The notes beneath the pieces are model-generated. The model had not been told where the DNA came from. It saw nothing but the letters and a program-made list of their open reading frames with translations, and ran no database searches. 64,000 nucleotides of DNA from Mycolicibacillus trivialis (GTDB lineage: Bacteria; Actinomycetota; Actinomycetes; Mycobacteriales; Mycobacteriaceae): assembly GCF_002102395.1 (NCBI RefSeq), contig NZ_LQPZ01000033.1, positions 19,694-83,693 of the forward strand, in the 5' to 3' direction. The position numbers and the translations under genes are program-made. Shown here in pieces: positions 1-9,304 of this stretch. How positions within the stretch are numbered: position 1 is the first letter of the stretch; the number at the start of each line of letters is the position of its first letter.

Positions 1-784
1 CGGGTTTCATGTAGGCGTTGTTGTCCGACATCTGGTGACCGTAGAACCGGAAGGTCATCGCCTCCAGCAGCGTCGGCCCCTCGCCGGAGCGGGCGCGGTC
101 GATCGCCTCGCGCGCCGCCTCGTACATCGCCACCGGGTCGTTGCCGTCGACGCGCACGCCCGGGAAGTCGTAGGAGGCCGCGCGGTCGGCGATCCGGGCC
201 ACGCTGGTGCCGTCCTCGAAGGCGGTGTGTTCGGCGTAGCGGTTGTTCTGACAGCAGAACACGACCGGCAGCCGCCACAGGCCGGCCAGGTTGCAGGCCT
301 CGTGGAAGGCGCCGATGTTGGTGGCGCCGTCACCGAAATTCACCACCGTGACCTGGTCGGTGCCGCGCAGCTGGGCGGCCAGCGCCAGACCGTTGGCGAT
401 CGGGAGACCGCCGCCGACGATGCCGGTGGTGACCATCAGCCCCGACTCCGGGTGGGTGATGTGCATGGGCCCGCCCTTGCCCTTGCACAGCCCGGTGCCC
501 TTGCCCATGAACTCCGCCCACAGCCGGTCCAGCGGGACGCCCTTGGCGATGTGGTCGTGCAGGCCGCGGTAGGTGGTGACGACGTAGTCGCTGGTGTTCA
601 GCAGCGCACCGATGGACGCGGCGATGATCTCCTGGCCGCGCGGCGAGTAGTACTGCGCGCTGACCTGGCCGGTGAGGATCAGCGACCGGAACTTCTCGTC
701 GCACGCCTTGATCCGAGCGGCGGTGGTGAAGATCCCGGTGAGGACCTCGGGACTGATTCCGACTGCGGTTGCGGTGCCGGGCAC
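1..784 (-). CDS. TPP-dependent dehydrogenase E1 component, alpha subunit (3' part beyond window)
   Basis: This is the alpha subunit of a thiamine-diphosphate-dependent 2-oxoacid or acetoin-type dehydrogenase. The reading frame is open from a GTG at 782-784 to the window edge, so the C-terminus is missing. Around residue 150 it has the TPP-binding signature GDGATNIGAFHEACNLA, followed by a conserved QNNRYAE. The GTG is preceded by GAGGGGGCGAT, and no better start lies upstream. The beta subunit would be expected beyond coordinate 1. Its promoter region carries a 30-bp element also present between the SDR and P450 genes, which suggests joint control by the neighbouring TetR. The family is clear; the 2-oxoacid substrate is unknown. 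Confidence 0.88.
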   Translation of the reverse strand, partial: MPGTATAVGISPEVLTGIFTTAARIKACDEKFRSLILTGQVSAQYYSPRGQEIIAASIGALLNTSDYVVTTYRGLHDHIAKGVPLDRLWAEFMGKGTGLCKGKGGPMHITHPESGLMVTTGIVGGGLPIANGLALAAQLRGTDQVTVVNFGDGATNIGAFHEACNLAGLWRLPVVFCCQNNRYAEHTAFEDGTSVARIADRAASYDFPGVRVDGNDPVAMYEAAREAIDRARSGEGPTLLEAMTFRFYGHQMSDNNAYMKP

Positions 785-795
785 ATCGCCCCCTC

Positions 796-825
796 TATTA
801 GTTGGTTCGATAATTAATTAGTAAC
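796..825. promoter_or_regulatory. Candidate TetR operator, copy 1
   Basis: This AT-rich element lies just upstream of the E1 alpha start. It matches 20 of 30 positions of the element at 3783-3812 (read on the opposite strand), including the run TTGGTTCG. It contains the palindrome TAATTAATTA at 811-820. Its position inside the probable promoter would suit a repressor. The link to the adjacent TetR is inferred. Confidence 0.5.
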
Positions 826-873
826 ATACGTCACGATCGCTGTCAACGCGCTGGTCGGGGCGGTCCGGCCGGG

Positions 874-1557
874 TCAGCCGCCCGGCTCCTCGTCCGGTGA
901 GCGCAGCAGCAACGTCTCGAAGAGCCGGTTCATCCCGTCCATCTGGATCGGGTCGGCGGCCGCCGCGGCCCGGGCGAAGCCGTCCACGATCGCGCTGATC
1001 ATGTGCGCCACCTGAACGGGGTTCTCGTCGGGCGGGATGAGGCCACCGGCCTGGCCGCGCTCGACCGCTTCGGTGAGCGAGCCGATCATCCGGGTGCCCT
1101 GCCGGGCGAAGGCCTCGGCCAGTTCGGGGTGCCGCCGCGCGTCCACCGGGGCGGCGGCGACGAAGCCGGCCAGGTCCGGATGCTCGTGGTTGATCCGCAT
1201 CGACTCGGTGAGCACCGCCTGCAGCAGCCCCGGCACCGATTGGGCGCCGGCCACCGCCGCGGTGGAGCGCGCCACGATCTGCCCGTAGACGTCGTCGCAG
1301 ACCGCGGCGAACAGCTTGCTCTTGCTGCCGAAGTGATAGTGGACCGAGCCGGCGGTGACACCGGCGAGTTCGGCGATCTGATTGGTGGTCGCCGGGCCGT
1401 AACCGTATTGGGCGAAACATCGACACGCGGCAGCGAGTACTCGCTGCCGCGTGTCGATGCTGTCGGTTCCGGCGGGCCGGCCTGGCCCGGACTTGACGGT
1501 CTTGGTGTCGGTCACTCCCCCATTCTCGCGCATCGGGTTGACGTGCGCGTCAAACAC
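874..1557 (-). CDS. TetR/AcrR family transcriptional regulator
   Basis: This 227-residue regulator has an N-terminal TetR helix-turn-helix: residues 37-80 read RQRVLAAACRCF, then TNQIAELAGVTAGSVHYHF. The rest is a helical ligand-binding domain. The start is taken as GTG at 1555-1557 because GGAG lies seven bases upstream. GTG at 1513-1515 is an alternative but has no usable ribosome-binding site. It begins one base after the Rieske gene stop, so it is almost certainly co-transcribed with the SDR and Rieske genes. Likely targets are its own operon, the P450 promoter and the E1 alpha promoter, which share an operator-like element. The inducer is unknown; a substrate of the cluster is a reasonable guess. 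Confidence 0.9.
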   Translation of the reverse strand: MFDAHVNPMRENGGVTDTKTVKSGPGRPAGTDSIDTRQRVLAAACRCFAQYGYGPATTNQIAELAGVTAGSVHYHFGSKSKLFAAVCDDVYGQIVARSTAAVAGAQSVPGLLQAVLTESMRINHEHPDLAGFVAAAPVDARRHPELAEAFARQGTRMIGSLTEAVERGQAGGLIPPDENPVQVAHMISAIVDGFARAAAAADPIQMDGMNRLFETLLLRSPDEEPGG

Positions 1558-1558
1558 G

Positions 1559-2953
1559 TCACCGCTCCAGAAAACGATCGAGGTCCCGGTGGAACTGGCG
1601 GATCCGGATCTCCTGGTAGTTGGCCAGCGTGATGCCCGGCTTCGTCATCGACCGCAGGCCGCGCTGCACCTGGGGCAGGTTGCCCAGGTCCTGATTGAAG
1701 ACCGTGCTCAACGCGCCGAGCTCCGGTGCGGCACTGAAGTCTTCGTCGGCGCCGAGCCAGTGCACCGGCGGAGCCTTGGGCTTGGGCACCCCGGCCGGCA
1801 GCGGGGTGAGCATCATGATGTCGAAGATGCACCGGTTCGGATCGTTGCGGTAGGGCCGGAACCGGTAGGTCAGCGGCGCGCCGGCGCCGGCCCACGGCAC
1901 CAGGTTCGGGAACACGAAGTACTGGATCGCGTCGACGATCTCGGTGTCGCTGGTCTGCGACAGATCCGCGCCGGTGGCCTCCATCAGCCGGGCCCGCAGC
2001 GCCTCGGCGACCACCGGGCGTGCCGACTGGCCCTCGGGGACCTCGAATTCGCCGATCCCCTCGGGGTAGAAGTCGCGGAACATCGCCTCGAGGACGTCCT
2101 GCGGTTCCAGGTCGTCGAGGTGCGGGCTCGGGGTGGCCTGCGGGGTGATCATCCGGTTGAAGCCGGGCTGGCCGTCCGCGCGCTGGTAGATGTCGTACTG
2201 GGTGTTGGCGTCGCCGAGGTATTCCAGCAGCTGCGGATGCGTGGCGATGACGTGGTAGGACTCCAGGAAGGCCTCCATGCCGACCTTCCAGTTGCAGTCG
2301 ATCACTTTGGCGACGTGGACCGCCTTGAACCGGTCCTGCAGGCCGTAGGGCTCGAAGTGCTTCTCCAGGTCGCCGATGTAGTTGGCCAGCGAGGTCGCCT
2401 GCGGGTCGGGGTTGATGAACACGAAACCGCCCCACACCCCGGTTTGCGCCTGCGGCAGACCGAATTTCGTCTCGTCGATGTGCGGGAAGTCCCACTGGCA
2501 GGGCAGCACGGTGAGCTCGCCCTCCAGGTTCCACGTCATCCCGTGGAACGGGCAGCGCAGCTGCTGGGTCTGGCCGGCGTCGTCGCACAGCCGGGTGCCG
2601 CGGTGCAGGCACGAGTTGTGATAGGCGGCGATGCCGCCGCCGGGCCGGCGCACCACGATCAGCGACATGTCGGCGAGGTCGTACACCACGTAGTCACCGG
2701 GTTCGGGGATGTCCTCTTCGCGGCAGGCGACCTGCCAGACCCGCTTCCACAGCTTCTCCACCTCGCGGTGGTGGAACTCCTCGGTGATGTAGCGGTCCTT
2801 GTCGATGTCCTCACACCCGAGGTACTCGTAGCTCTCCTCGCGCAACGGCGCCGGAACCTCGCGGGAGTCGTTGGCCAGCAGGCTCTGCACGGTGGGTCCG
2901 CTCGAGCGGGCCTGGCCCGGCGCGGCGTCGCGCGGCAACTCGGTCTGGGTCAT
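1559..2953 (-). CDS. Rieske non-heme iron oxygenase, alpha (catalytic) subunit
   Basis: This 464-residue protein is the large subunit of a ring-hydroxylating or related Rieske oxygenase. The [2Fe-2S] ligands are visible as C115-x-H117 (CLHRG) and C134-xx-H137 (CPFHG). The mononuclear iron site begins with H234 and H239 in [10 protein letters not shown]. The protein would take electrons from a reductase not encoded in the window and insert oxygen into an aromatic, steroid or other cyclic substrate. Its start overlaps the SDR stop by four bases (ATGA), so the two are translationally coupled. No small beta subunit lies next to it, as in single-subunit types such as KshA. The substrate cannot be read from the sequence. 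Confidence 0.92.
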   Translation of the reverse strand: MTQTELPRDAAPGQARSSGPTVQSLLANDSREVPAPLREESYEYLGCEDIDKDRYITEEFHHREVEKLWKRVWQVACREEDIPEPGDYVVYDLADMSLIVVRRPGGGIAAYHNSCLHRGTRLCDDAGQTQQLRCPFHGMTWNLEGELTVLPCQWDFPHIDETKFGLPQAQTGVWGGFVFINPDPQATSLANYIGDLEKHFEPYGLQDRFKAVHVAKVIDCNWKVGMEAFLESYHVIATHPQLLEYLGDANTQYDIYQRADGQPGFNRMITPQATPSPHLDDLEPQDVLEAMFRDFYPEGIGEFEVPEGQSARPVVAEALRARLMEATGADLSQTSDTEIVDAIQYFVFPNLVPWAGAGAPLTYRFRPYRNDPNRCIFDIMMLTPLPAGVPKPKAPPVHWLGADEDFSAAPELGALSTVFNQDLGNLPQVQRGLRSMTKPGITLANYQEIRIRQFHRDLDRFLER

Positions 2954-3741
2954 GGGTTCCTCCGATCGGTGGTGGTGAGGGATTCCAGGTAGGTCTGGAC
3001 GGCGGTCGCGATGAACGCCGAGCCGTTGATCGCCCAGCCGCCGTCGACGAACAGCGTCTGGCCGGTGATGTAGCCCGCGGCCGGGGAGGCCAGGAAGGCG
3101 ACCGCCGCGGCGACGTCGTCGGGGGTGCCGATGCGGCCCAGCGGCATGGCCGCGCCGACCGCGGCGCGCAGCCCGGGGTCGGCGAACTCGCCGGCGGTGC
3201 CGTCGGTGAGCACCAGGCCGGGGCCGACGGCGTTGACGCGGATGCCCCGAGGCGCGAATTCGGTGGCCATCTGTTTGGTCAGCGCCACGATCGCGGCCTT
3301 GGAGGCCGGGTAGATCCCGCGGCCGGCGCCGCCCAGGTCGGCCAGCACCGAGGTGAGGTTGACGATCGCGCCGCCGGCGGCCGGGAACTTCGCCAGCAGC
3401 GCCCGGGTGACCAGCCAGCTGCCCACCACGTTGGTGCCCAGCACGTCCTCGACGTCGGCGCGGCTGCTGTCGGCCAACCCGGCCGACCGCCAGATGCCTG
3501 CGTTGTTGATCAGGATGTCGAGCTCGTCGATCGAGGCGGCCAGCGCACTCACCGATTCCTCGTCGCGTACGTCGCAGCGCACGGCGCCGGCACCGAGTTC
3601 CGCGGCGGTCGCCTCGGCCGCGTCGCCGTCGATGTCGGCGACGGTGACCTGGGCGCCGTCGGCGACCAGCCGGGCGGCGATGGCCCGCCCTATTCCGTGT
3701 GCGGCGCCGGTGACCAGCGCCTTCGGTGTGCCGTCTCGCAC
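2950..3741 (-). CDS. Short-chain dehydrogenase/reductase (SDR)
   Basis: This 263-residue classical SDR has the cofactor loop TGAAHGIG (residues 11-18), NNAG (79-82) and the catalytic S131, Y144 and K148 (YPASK). It should oxidise an alcohol or reduce a carbonyl with NAD(P)H. It is the first gene of the SDR-Rieske-TetR operon. It starts at GTG 3739-3741 with AGGAG eight bases upstream, and is transcribed divergently from the P450. The context suggests it processes a hydroxylated product of the Rieske oxygenase or the P450. Confidence 0.92.
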   Translation of the reverse strand: MRDGTPKALVTGAAHGIGRAIAARLVADGAQVTVADIDGDAAEATAAELGAGAVRCDVRDEESVSALAASIDELDILINNAGIWRSAGLADSSRADVEDVLGTNVVGSWLVTRALLAKFPAAGGAIVNLTSVLADLGGAGRGIYPASKAAIVALTKQMATEFAPRGIRVNAVGPGLVLTDGTAGEFADPGLRAAVGAAMPLGRIGTPDDVAAAVAFLASPAAGYITGQTLFVDGGWAINGSAFIATAVQTYLESLTTTDRRNP

Positions 3742-3767
3742 TCTTGGAACTCCTGTTCCGCTAGCCC

Positions 3768-3796
3768 TTGCTTATGATGTAGCTCACTATTATATT
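3768..3796 (+). promoter_or_regulatory. P450/mce operon promoter
   Basis: A -35 box TTGCTT (3768-3773), a 17-base spacer and a -10 box TATATT (3791-3796) point towards the P450. On the other strand a consensus TATAAT (3789-3794) can serve the SDR gene. Both overlap the operator-like dyad that begins at 3794. Confidence 0.55.
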
Positions 3797-3812
3797 GGCG
3801 AACCAATTAGTC
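3783..3812. promoter_or_regulatory. Candidate TetR operator, copy 2 (SDR/P450 divergent region)
   Basis: The perfect inverted repeat ATTGG-CGAA-CCAAT (3794-3807) lies over the -10 regions of both divergent promoters. The wider 30-bp element recurs at 796-825. A repressor bound here would silence the SDR-Rieske-TetR operon and the P450-mce operon together. Confidence 0.6.
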
Positions 3813-3867
3813 AAGTCCTTTCGTCAGTACCCCGCCGACTGACCCACGACCACCCCGGAGGCCGCAG

Positions 3868-5166
3868 GTGACCGACACGACCACCCCGAACACGACCGAA
3901 TCCGGCGCGCCGGACGACCTGGCGGTCGCCGACTTCGACCCGCTGGATCCGGCCACCGTGCAATGCCCCTACGCCTGGTACCAGGCGTTGCGCACCGAGG
4001 CCCCGGTGCACTTCGTCCCGAGCCGGGGCATGTGGTTCGTCACCTCCTACGAGCTGTCCAGCGAGGCGGCGCTCAACCACGAGGTGTTCTCCTCCAACTT
4101 CGGTCTGCCGCAGATGCCGCCACCGGAATCGGTGGCCGACGAGATCGCCGCGATCCAGGCCGAGGGCTGGCCGGCGGTGCCGACCCTGCTCACCGCGGAT
4201 CCGCCGGAGCACCACTACTACCGCCGGATGGTCGGCAAGGCGTTCACCCCCCGGCTCATCGCCGAGCACGAACCGGGCGTTCGGGCGATCGCCACCGACC
4301 TGGTGAACGCGATCCCGGCCGGCGAACCGTTCGAGTTCGTCACCGGATTCGCTGCACCGCTGCCCCTGCGGGTGATCGCCCGGGTGCTCAACGTCTCCGC
4401 CGATCGCACCGACGATTTCAAGCTCTGGTCCGACCAGTTCACCGCCAGCGTCGGAGCGGTCCTCGACGACGCCGACGCCGTCGAGCAGGCGCGGCAGAAC
4501 CTGGCTTATCAGCAGTATTTCGCCGCCGAGCTCGACGATCGTCGCGCCAATCCGCGCGACGACCTGCTCAGCGGGCTGGTGACCGCACCGAGCGCCGCCG
4601 ACGGTGACGAGCCGCTGAGCACAGCCGCCTGCCTGAGCATCATCCAGCAGCTGCTGATCGCCGGGAACGAAACTTCGACGAAGCTGCTGTCCGGCCTGTT
4701 GCACCAGCTGGTCCTCGAGCCGAGGTGGTGGCGGTGGCTGCGCGAGGATCCGGCCGCCCGCTCGGCCGCCCTGGTCGAGGAGGGACTGCGGTTCCTCACC
4801 CCGGTGCAGAGCATGTTCCGGATCACCAAGGCCGAGACGACACTCGGCACGACGACGATCCCGGCCGGCGCGATGGTGGTGCTGACCTTCGGCGCCGCCA
4901 ACCGCGACGAGAAACAGTTCGCGCAGCCCGAGGAGTTCAACCCGGAGCGCTCGGACGCCAAGAGCCACCTGGCATTCGGCACCGGGATCCACGCCTGCCC
5001 CGGCTCGCGGCTGGCCCGCATGGAGGCGCAGATCGCGCTTGAAGAGCTCGCCCGGCGCTTCACCGACGTCCGGTTCGGCGAGGACAACGACTTCGCCTAC
5101 GAGCCGAGCTTCATGCTGCGCGGGCTGCACCGGCTGAACCTGGTCTTCGACGCGGACGAGAACTGA
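3868..5166 (+). CDS. Cytochrome P450
   Basis: This 432-residue P450 has the heme signature FGTGIHACPG with the thiolate at C377, the I-helix motif AGNETS and an ExxR (EEGLR). It is a soluble bacterial class I P450 that needs ferredoxin and reductase from elsewhere. It starts at GTG 3868 with GGAGGCCGCAG upstream. It lies 62 bp before yrbEA on the same strand with no visible terminator, so it is probably the first gene of the mce transcript. That places an oxidising enzyme directly with a lipid importer. The substrate is unknown; a terpenoid or steroid-like lipid fits the neighbourhood. Confidence 0.93.
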   Translation: MTDTTTPNTTESGAPDDLAVADFDPLDPATVQCPYAWYQALRTEAPVHFVPSRGMWFVTSYELSSEAALNHEVFSSNFGLPQMPPPESVADEIAAIQAEGWPAVPTLLTADPPEHHYYRRMVGKAFTPRLIAEHEPGVRAIATDLVNAIPAGEPFEFVTGFAAPLPLRVIARVLNVSADRTDDFKLWSDQFTASVGAVLDDADAVEQARQNLAYQQYFAAELDDRRANPRDDLLSGLVTAPSAADGDEPLSTAACLSIIQQLLIAGNETSTKLLSGLLHQLVLEPRWWRWLREDPAARSAALVEEGLRFLTPVQSMFRITKAETTLGTTTIPAGAMVVLTFGAANRDEKQFAQPEEFNPERSDAKSHLAFGTGIHACPGSRLARMEAQIALEELARRFTDVRFGEDNDFAYEPSFMLRGLHRLNLVFDADEN

Positions 5167-5228
5167 GCCGTGCCCCGGGACACGCCGTTCGTGACCGATG
5201 CGGCACCACAGGGAGACACCCGATCGCG

Positions 5229-6080
5229 ATGAGCAGCCTCGAGGTTGAGCCGGTGACCCCCACCGCCGAAGTGGCCCGATGGTGGCACGGTTATCTGGTC
5301 CGCCACCCACTGGCCGCGCTGCACACCGTCGGCGGCCAGATCGTCTTGGGGTTGCGGACGTTTCAGTGCCTCGGCGTGGACCTGGTCCGCGGCCGGCTGC
5401 CGATGCAGGAGTTCGTCGAGCAGGCGACCTTCATGGCCCGCACCGCGGTGGTACCGACCTTCTTCGTCGCGGTGCCGTTCAGCGTCACGCTGGCGATCCA
5501 GTTCAGCCTGCTCGCCGGGCAATTGGGCGCGACCTCACTGGCCGGTGCCGCCAACGGCCTGGCGGTGATCCGCCAGGGCGCCCCGCTGGTGGCGGCGGTG
5601 CTGATGGCCGCCGCGGTCGGCTCGGCCACCAGCGCCGACCTCGGGTCACGGCGCATCCGTGAGGAGACCGATGCGATGGAGGTCATGGGGGTCTCGGTGA
5701 TCCGGCGTCTGGTCGTGCCCCGGCTGCTGGCCAGCGTGGTGGTGGCGATCGCCCTGACCGGATTCACCTGCTTCATCGGGTTTCTCGCCGGCTACGGGTT
5801 CACCGTCATGCTGCAGGGCGGCACGCCGGGCAGCTACACCGCCACCTTCTCCTCGTTCGCCACCGTCGACGACCTGATCCTCACCCTGATCAAAGGCGTG
5901 GTGTTCGGGGTGATCGTCGCGATCGTCTCCTGCTACAAGGGGCTGAGCGCAAGCGGTGGGCCGGCCGGGGTCGCGAACTCGGTCAACGCCGCTGTGGTGC
6001 AGTCGATCCTGCTGCTGATGCTGGTCAATGCCCTGTTGAGCCAGATGTATGTGACCCTGTTCCCGAAGGCGAGTTTCTGA
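5229..6080 (+). CDS. yrbEA: YrbE-type ABC permease of the Mce transporter (A subunit)
   Basis: This 283-residue multi-spanning membrane protein belongs to the MlaE/YrbE permease family. It has the characteristic cytoplasmic motif RREETDAMEVMG (residues about 137-153), which in this family contacts the shared Mce ATPase (MceG/Mkl); that ATPase is not encoded here. Long hydrophobic segments follow, at about residues 160-190, 215-235 and 250-275. It pairs with YrbEB to form the inner-membrane channel. Its stop is followed two bases later by the yrbEB start. Confidence 0.93.
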   Translation: MSSLEVEPVTPTAEVARWWHGYLVRHPLAALHTVGGQIVLGLRTFQCLGVDLVRGRLPMQEFVEQATFMARTAVVPTFFVAVPFSVTLAIQFSLLAGQLGATSLAGAANGLAVIRQGAPLVAAVLMAAAVGSATSADLGSRRIREETDAMEVMGVSVIRRLVVPRLLASVVVAIALTGFTCFIGFLAGYGFTVMLQGGTPGSYTATFSSFATVDDLILTLIKGVVFGVIVAIVSCYKGLSASGGPAGVANSVNAAVVQSILLLMLVNALLSQMYVTLFPKASF

Positions 6081-6082
6081 CC

Positions 6083-6937
6083 ATGGCCGCCACCTTCTAC
6101 CCGCGCGCCGTCCGGCCGGTCGTCGTCCTCGCCGACGGCACAACCCGCCAGGCGGCCCGCGCCGGGCACATGGTGACCTTCCTGTTCCAGACCATCGCCG
6201 GCATCCCGCTGGTCTTGCGGCGTTATCCCCGCGAGTTCATGCGGTTGTTCTCCGACGTCACCTGGGGCAACGGGTCCATCGTGGTCGGTGGCGGCACCGC
6301 CGGGGTGGTGCTGGTGGTCGGCGCCGCCGGCGGCGCCGTGGTAGCCATCGAGGGCTACAACGCCCTGAGCCTGTTGGGCCTGGGGCCGGCGACCGGGCTG
6401 ATCACCGCGCTGGCTTCGGTGCGGGAGCTCGCCCCGATGATGGCGGCACTCGCGTTCGCCATCCAGGCCGGCTGCCGATTCACCGCGCAGTTGGGCGCGA
6501 TGCGCATCTCCGAGGAGATTGACGCGCTCGAGGCAGTCGCCATCCGGCCCATCCCCTACCTGGTCACCACCCGGGTGGTGGCCTCCGCGCTCGCGGTGGT
6601 GCCGCTGTTCGTCGCCTGTCTGTCGCTGAACTTCCTGGTCTGCCAGTTCGTGGTGTTCATGGCCAGCGGTCAGGCGTCGGGGACCTATCTGCACTATTTC
6701 GCCCTGATGCTCAGCGGCCGGGACATGGTGTTCGCGGTGATCAAGGTCGCGGTGTTCGTCGGGGTGATGTCGACGATCCAGTGCTACTACGGCTTCTACG
6801 CCACCGGGGGTCCGCAGGGGGTGGGCATCGCTGCGGGTCGCGCGATGCGCGCCAGCATCACGATCATGGTCGGCGTCAACATGCTGCTGACGATGGCGTT
6901 CTGGGGTATCGACGCCGGCGGAAGGTTGGGTGGGTAG
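6083..6937 (+). CDS. yrbEB: YrbE-type ABC permease of the Mce transporter (B subunit)
   Basis: This 284-residue partner permease shares the MlaE/YrbE fold and carries SEEIDALEAV in the conserved loop near residue 143. Hydrophobic segments lie near residues 75-95, 100-125, 160-190 and 215-240. The stop codon shares its last base with the mceA start (TAGTG), which indicates tight translational coupling. It should form a heterodimer with YrbEA. Confidence 0.93.
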   Translation: MAATFYPRAVRPVVVLADGTTRQAARAGHMVTFLFQTIAGIPLVLRRYPREFMRLFSDVTWGNGSIVVGGGTAGVVLVVGAAGGAVVAIEGYNALSLLGLGPATGLITALASVRELAPMMAALAFAIQAGCRFTAQLGAMRISEEIDALEAVAIRPIPYLVTTRVVASALAVVPLFVACLSLNFLVCQFVVFMASGQASGTYLHYFALMLSGRDMVFAVIKVAVFVGVMSTIQCYYGFYATGGPQGVGIAAGRAMRASITIMVGVNMLLTMAFWGIDAGGRLGG

Positions 6938-8247
6938 TGCCCAACATCTTCGAGCCGGACGGCCGGGGTGCCTCGACCAGGACGCTGGCGCTGCGCGGCG
7001 TGGTGTTCCTGGCCGTGCTGTCGGTGGTCGGCGGCCTGCTGGTTGCCAAGTCTCAGGGTCTGCTCGACCGTCGGGTGCAGGTCACCGCGTTGTTGACCAG
7101 CGTCGGTGACGGGCTGCCACCCAAGTCCGACGTCAAATACCGCGGCGTGCTGGTCGGGATGGTCCGGAACGTGACCCCGGCGATCGGTGGCGGTCTCAAC
7201 GTCGTCAACATCGACCTCGACCCGCAGTACGCCCGGTCGATCCCGGCCGCCGTCACCGCCCGCATCGTGCCCAGCAACGCCTTCGCGGTGTCCTCGGTCC
7301 AGCTGGTCGGCACCGGCGACGGCCGGCCGATCCGGTCCGGCGACACCGTCGGCGAGGACCGCTCACTGCCCGCGCAGCTGTTCCAGACCACGCTGGCCAA
7401 GCTGCGCGAACTGGTCTCGGCGCTGACCCGGCCCGACGGCGATCGCACGATCGGTCTGATCCGCGCCATCGCCGACGCCACCGCCGATCGCGGCCCGCAA
7501 CTGACCTCCGCGGCAGGCGGACTCAACCGCATCGTCGCGGAGATGAACGACCTCAGCGTCGACACCGGCGAGCCGGCGATGCTGCAGACCTGGGACTCGG
7601 CGATCACCGCGCTGCGCGGTACCGCACCCGAGCTGGTCGACGCGCTGCACAATGCGGTGCTACCCATGCAGACGGTCGCCGAGCGGCAGGCTGACCTGTC
7701 CGCGCTGCTGACCGGCAGCCGCGACACGGTCGGCACGGTCGGCACCGCGTTGGAGAACCGCGCCGACCAGATGCTGGCGATCAGCACCCAGTTGACCCCG
7801 GTCCTCGGTGTGTTGGCGGATAATTCGGCGAAGTACCCGGCGATCGGGGTGTCGCTGAACAACGTGGTCGAGAAGTTCTTCGCCGAGCTGTGGACCCGTA
7901 CCGGCAAGAAGTTGAGCTTCACGTTCAAGTTGGTGGTGGCACTCGCCCCGCTGCGCCTCTACACCCGGGCCGACTGCCCCGCCTACGGCGAGTTGCGCGG
8001 GGCCAGTTGCGACACCGCACCGGAGGTGGAGCCGGTCTTCGACTTCGCCGGCATGCCCGACATGCGTTCCTACCTCCCACCGCCCGGGATCTCCCTGCCA
8101 CCGGAACCGGACACCGCGGCAGGAGTCGAGGCGCCGCAACCGGACACGGTGGCCGACGAGTTGCTGCTGACACCGCTGAACCCGCCACCACCGGCCCCCA
8201 CCTTCGACCCGACGCCCGACGACGAGGCACCGGGGGGTACGCCGTGA
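6937..8247 (+). CDS. mceA: MceA, substrate-binding MCE-domain protein
   Basis: This 436-residue protein starts at GTG 6937, overlapping the yrbEB stop by one base. One membrane anchor (about residues 19-38) is followed by an MCE/MlaD domain (about 45-120), a long helical segment and a proline-rich tail (the last ~60 residues). MCE subunits form a periplasmic hexameric needle that carries lipid towards the permease. A longer in-frame version starting inside yrbEB is not credible because it would add the translated end of the permease gene in another frame. Confidence 0.92.
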   Translation: MPNIFEPDGRGASTRTLALRGVVFLAVLSVVGGLLVAKSQGLLDRRVQVTALLTSVGDGLPPKSDVKYRGVLVGMVRNVTPAIGGGLNVVNIDLDPQYARSIPAAVTARIVPSNAFAVSSVQLVGTGDGRPIRSGDTVGEDRSLPAQLFQTTLAKLRELVSALTRPDGDRTIGLIRAIADATADRGPQLTSAAGGLNRIVAEMNDLSVDTGEPAMLQTWDSAITALRGTAPELVDALHNAVLPMQTVAERQADLSALLTGSRDTVGTVGTALENRADQMLAISTQLTPVLGVLADNSAKYPAIGVSLNNVVEKFFAELWTRTGKKLSFTFKLVVALAPLRLYTRADCPAYGELRGASCDTAPEVEPVFDFAGMPDMRSYLPPPGISLPPEPDTAAGVEAPQPDTVADELLLTPLNPPPPAPTFDPTPDDEAPGGTP

Positions 8248-9284
8248 CCGCCTACCGTCGCCAGATCCTCTGGCTCGTCGTCTTTCTGGTGATCTGCCTG
8301 TCGCTGACGTGGACCATCCTGGTGACGCTGCGCCGCGAGGTGGCCGGCCCGGCTAACACCTACACCGCCGCGTTCACCGACGTGACCGGGTTGCGCGCCG
8401 GCTCCGACGTCCGCATCGCCGGGGTACGGGTGGGCCGGGTGGACTCGGTGGATCTCGAGGGCGAGCTCGCGGTGGCCCGATTCCGGGTGGAGCGCGGCCA
8501 ACCGGTCTACGGCAACACCAAGGTCTCGGTGGTCTACCAGAACATCATCGGGCAGCGCTACCTGGCCTTGACGCTCGACGATTTCGGTGCACCCGAACAG
8601 CTGCCCGACGGCAGCCGCATCCCGGTCGAGCACACCGAGCCGTCGTTCGACGTCAGCAACCTGCTCAACGGCTTCGAGCCGCTGTTCACCCTGCTCGACC
8701 CGGCCAACCGGGGCAACCTGTCCAACGCACTGATCAAGGCCCTGCAGGGCGACGAGGGTTCGATGGCGGTGCTGATCAGCGAGACGTCGCGGCTCGCCCA
8801 ATCGATCGCCGGCCCCGATCAGCTGCTCGGTTCGGTGATCGAGAGCCTGACCAAGGTCACCGAGAACCTCGCCGCTCAGGGCGGCAACCTGCAGACCACC
8901 CTGCGGCAGATGCGGGCGGTGGTCTCCGGGCTCAACGCCCACCGCGACGAGTTGGTCGTCTCGATCGGCTCGATTTCCACCGTGGTGGCGCAGCTGTCCG
9001 GGATCCTCGGCCGGGTCCAGCCCGACCTCAACGACCTGCTGGACCGGGAGCCCGGCCTACTGGCCACCCTGGTGGCCGACCGCGACCAGGTCGCCCGGCT
9101 CGGCGCGAACCTGCCCGCGGTGCTCAAGGGCCTGGCCCGCATCACCGGCGACAGCGCGGCGATGAGCGCGCAGGCCTGCGACTTCAACTTCACCCTGTTC
9201 AACTTCCTGAAACCGATTGTGCCCTCGATCATCAACGCGGCCACCCCGGGCGGTCAGCGTCAGTACTCGTCGATGTGCAGGTGA
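8244..9284 (+). CDS. mceB: MceB, MCE-domain protein
   Basis: This 346-residue protein starts at GTG 8244 in a four-base overlap (GTGA) with the mceA stop. The membrane anchor spans about residues 8-27. The MCE domain follows, with the family pattern TGLRAGSDVRIAGVRVGRV. Two conserved-looking cysteines near the C-terminus (QACDFN and SSMCR) are typical of MceB-like subunits. Position and size match the second gene of mce operons. Confidence 0.92.
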   Translation: MTAYRRQILWLVVFLVICLSLTWTILVTLRREVAGPANTYTAAFTDVTGLRAGSDVRIAGVRVGRVDSVDLEGELAVARFRVERGQPVYGNTKVSVVYQNIIGQRYLALTLDDFGAPEQLPDGSRIPVEHTEPSFDVSNLLNGFEPLFTLLDPANRGNLSNALIKALQGDEGSMAVLISETSRLAQSIAGPDQLLGSVIESLTKVTENLAAQGGNLQTTLRQMRAVVSGLNAHRDELVVSIGSISTVVAQLSGILGRVQPDLNDLLDREPGLLATLVADRDQVARLGANLPAVLKGLARITGDSAAMSAQACDFNFTLFNFLKPIVPSIINAATPGGQRQYSSMCR

Positions 9285-9304
9285 GGGCCGTGCAGGTGAG
9301 AAAG

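Noticed and set aside
1451..2992. A 513-codon plus-strand reading frame opposite the Rieske gene
   Set aside because: The opposite strand encodes an unmistakable Rieske oxygenase; long antisense frames are expected at this GC content.
3811..5310. A 499-codon minus-strand frame opposite the P450
   Set aside because: It has low-complexity Gly/Arg/Gln-rich composition with no domain, and lies antisense to a P450 with all its motifs.
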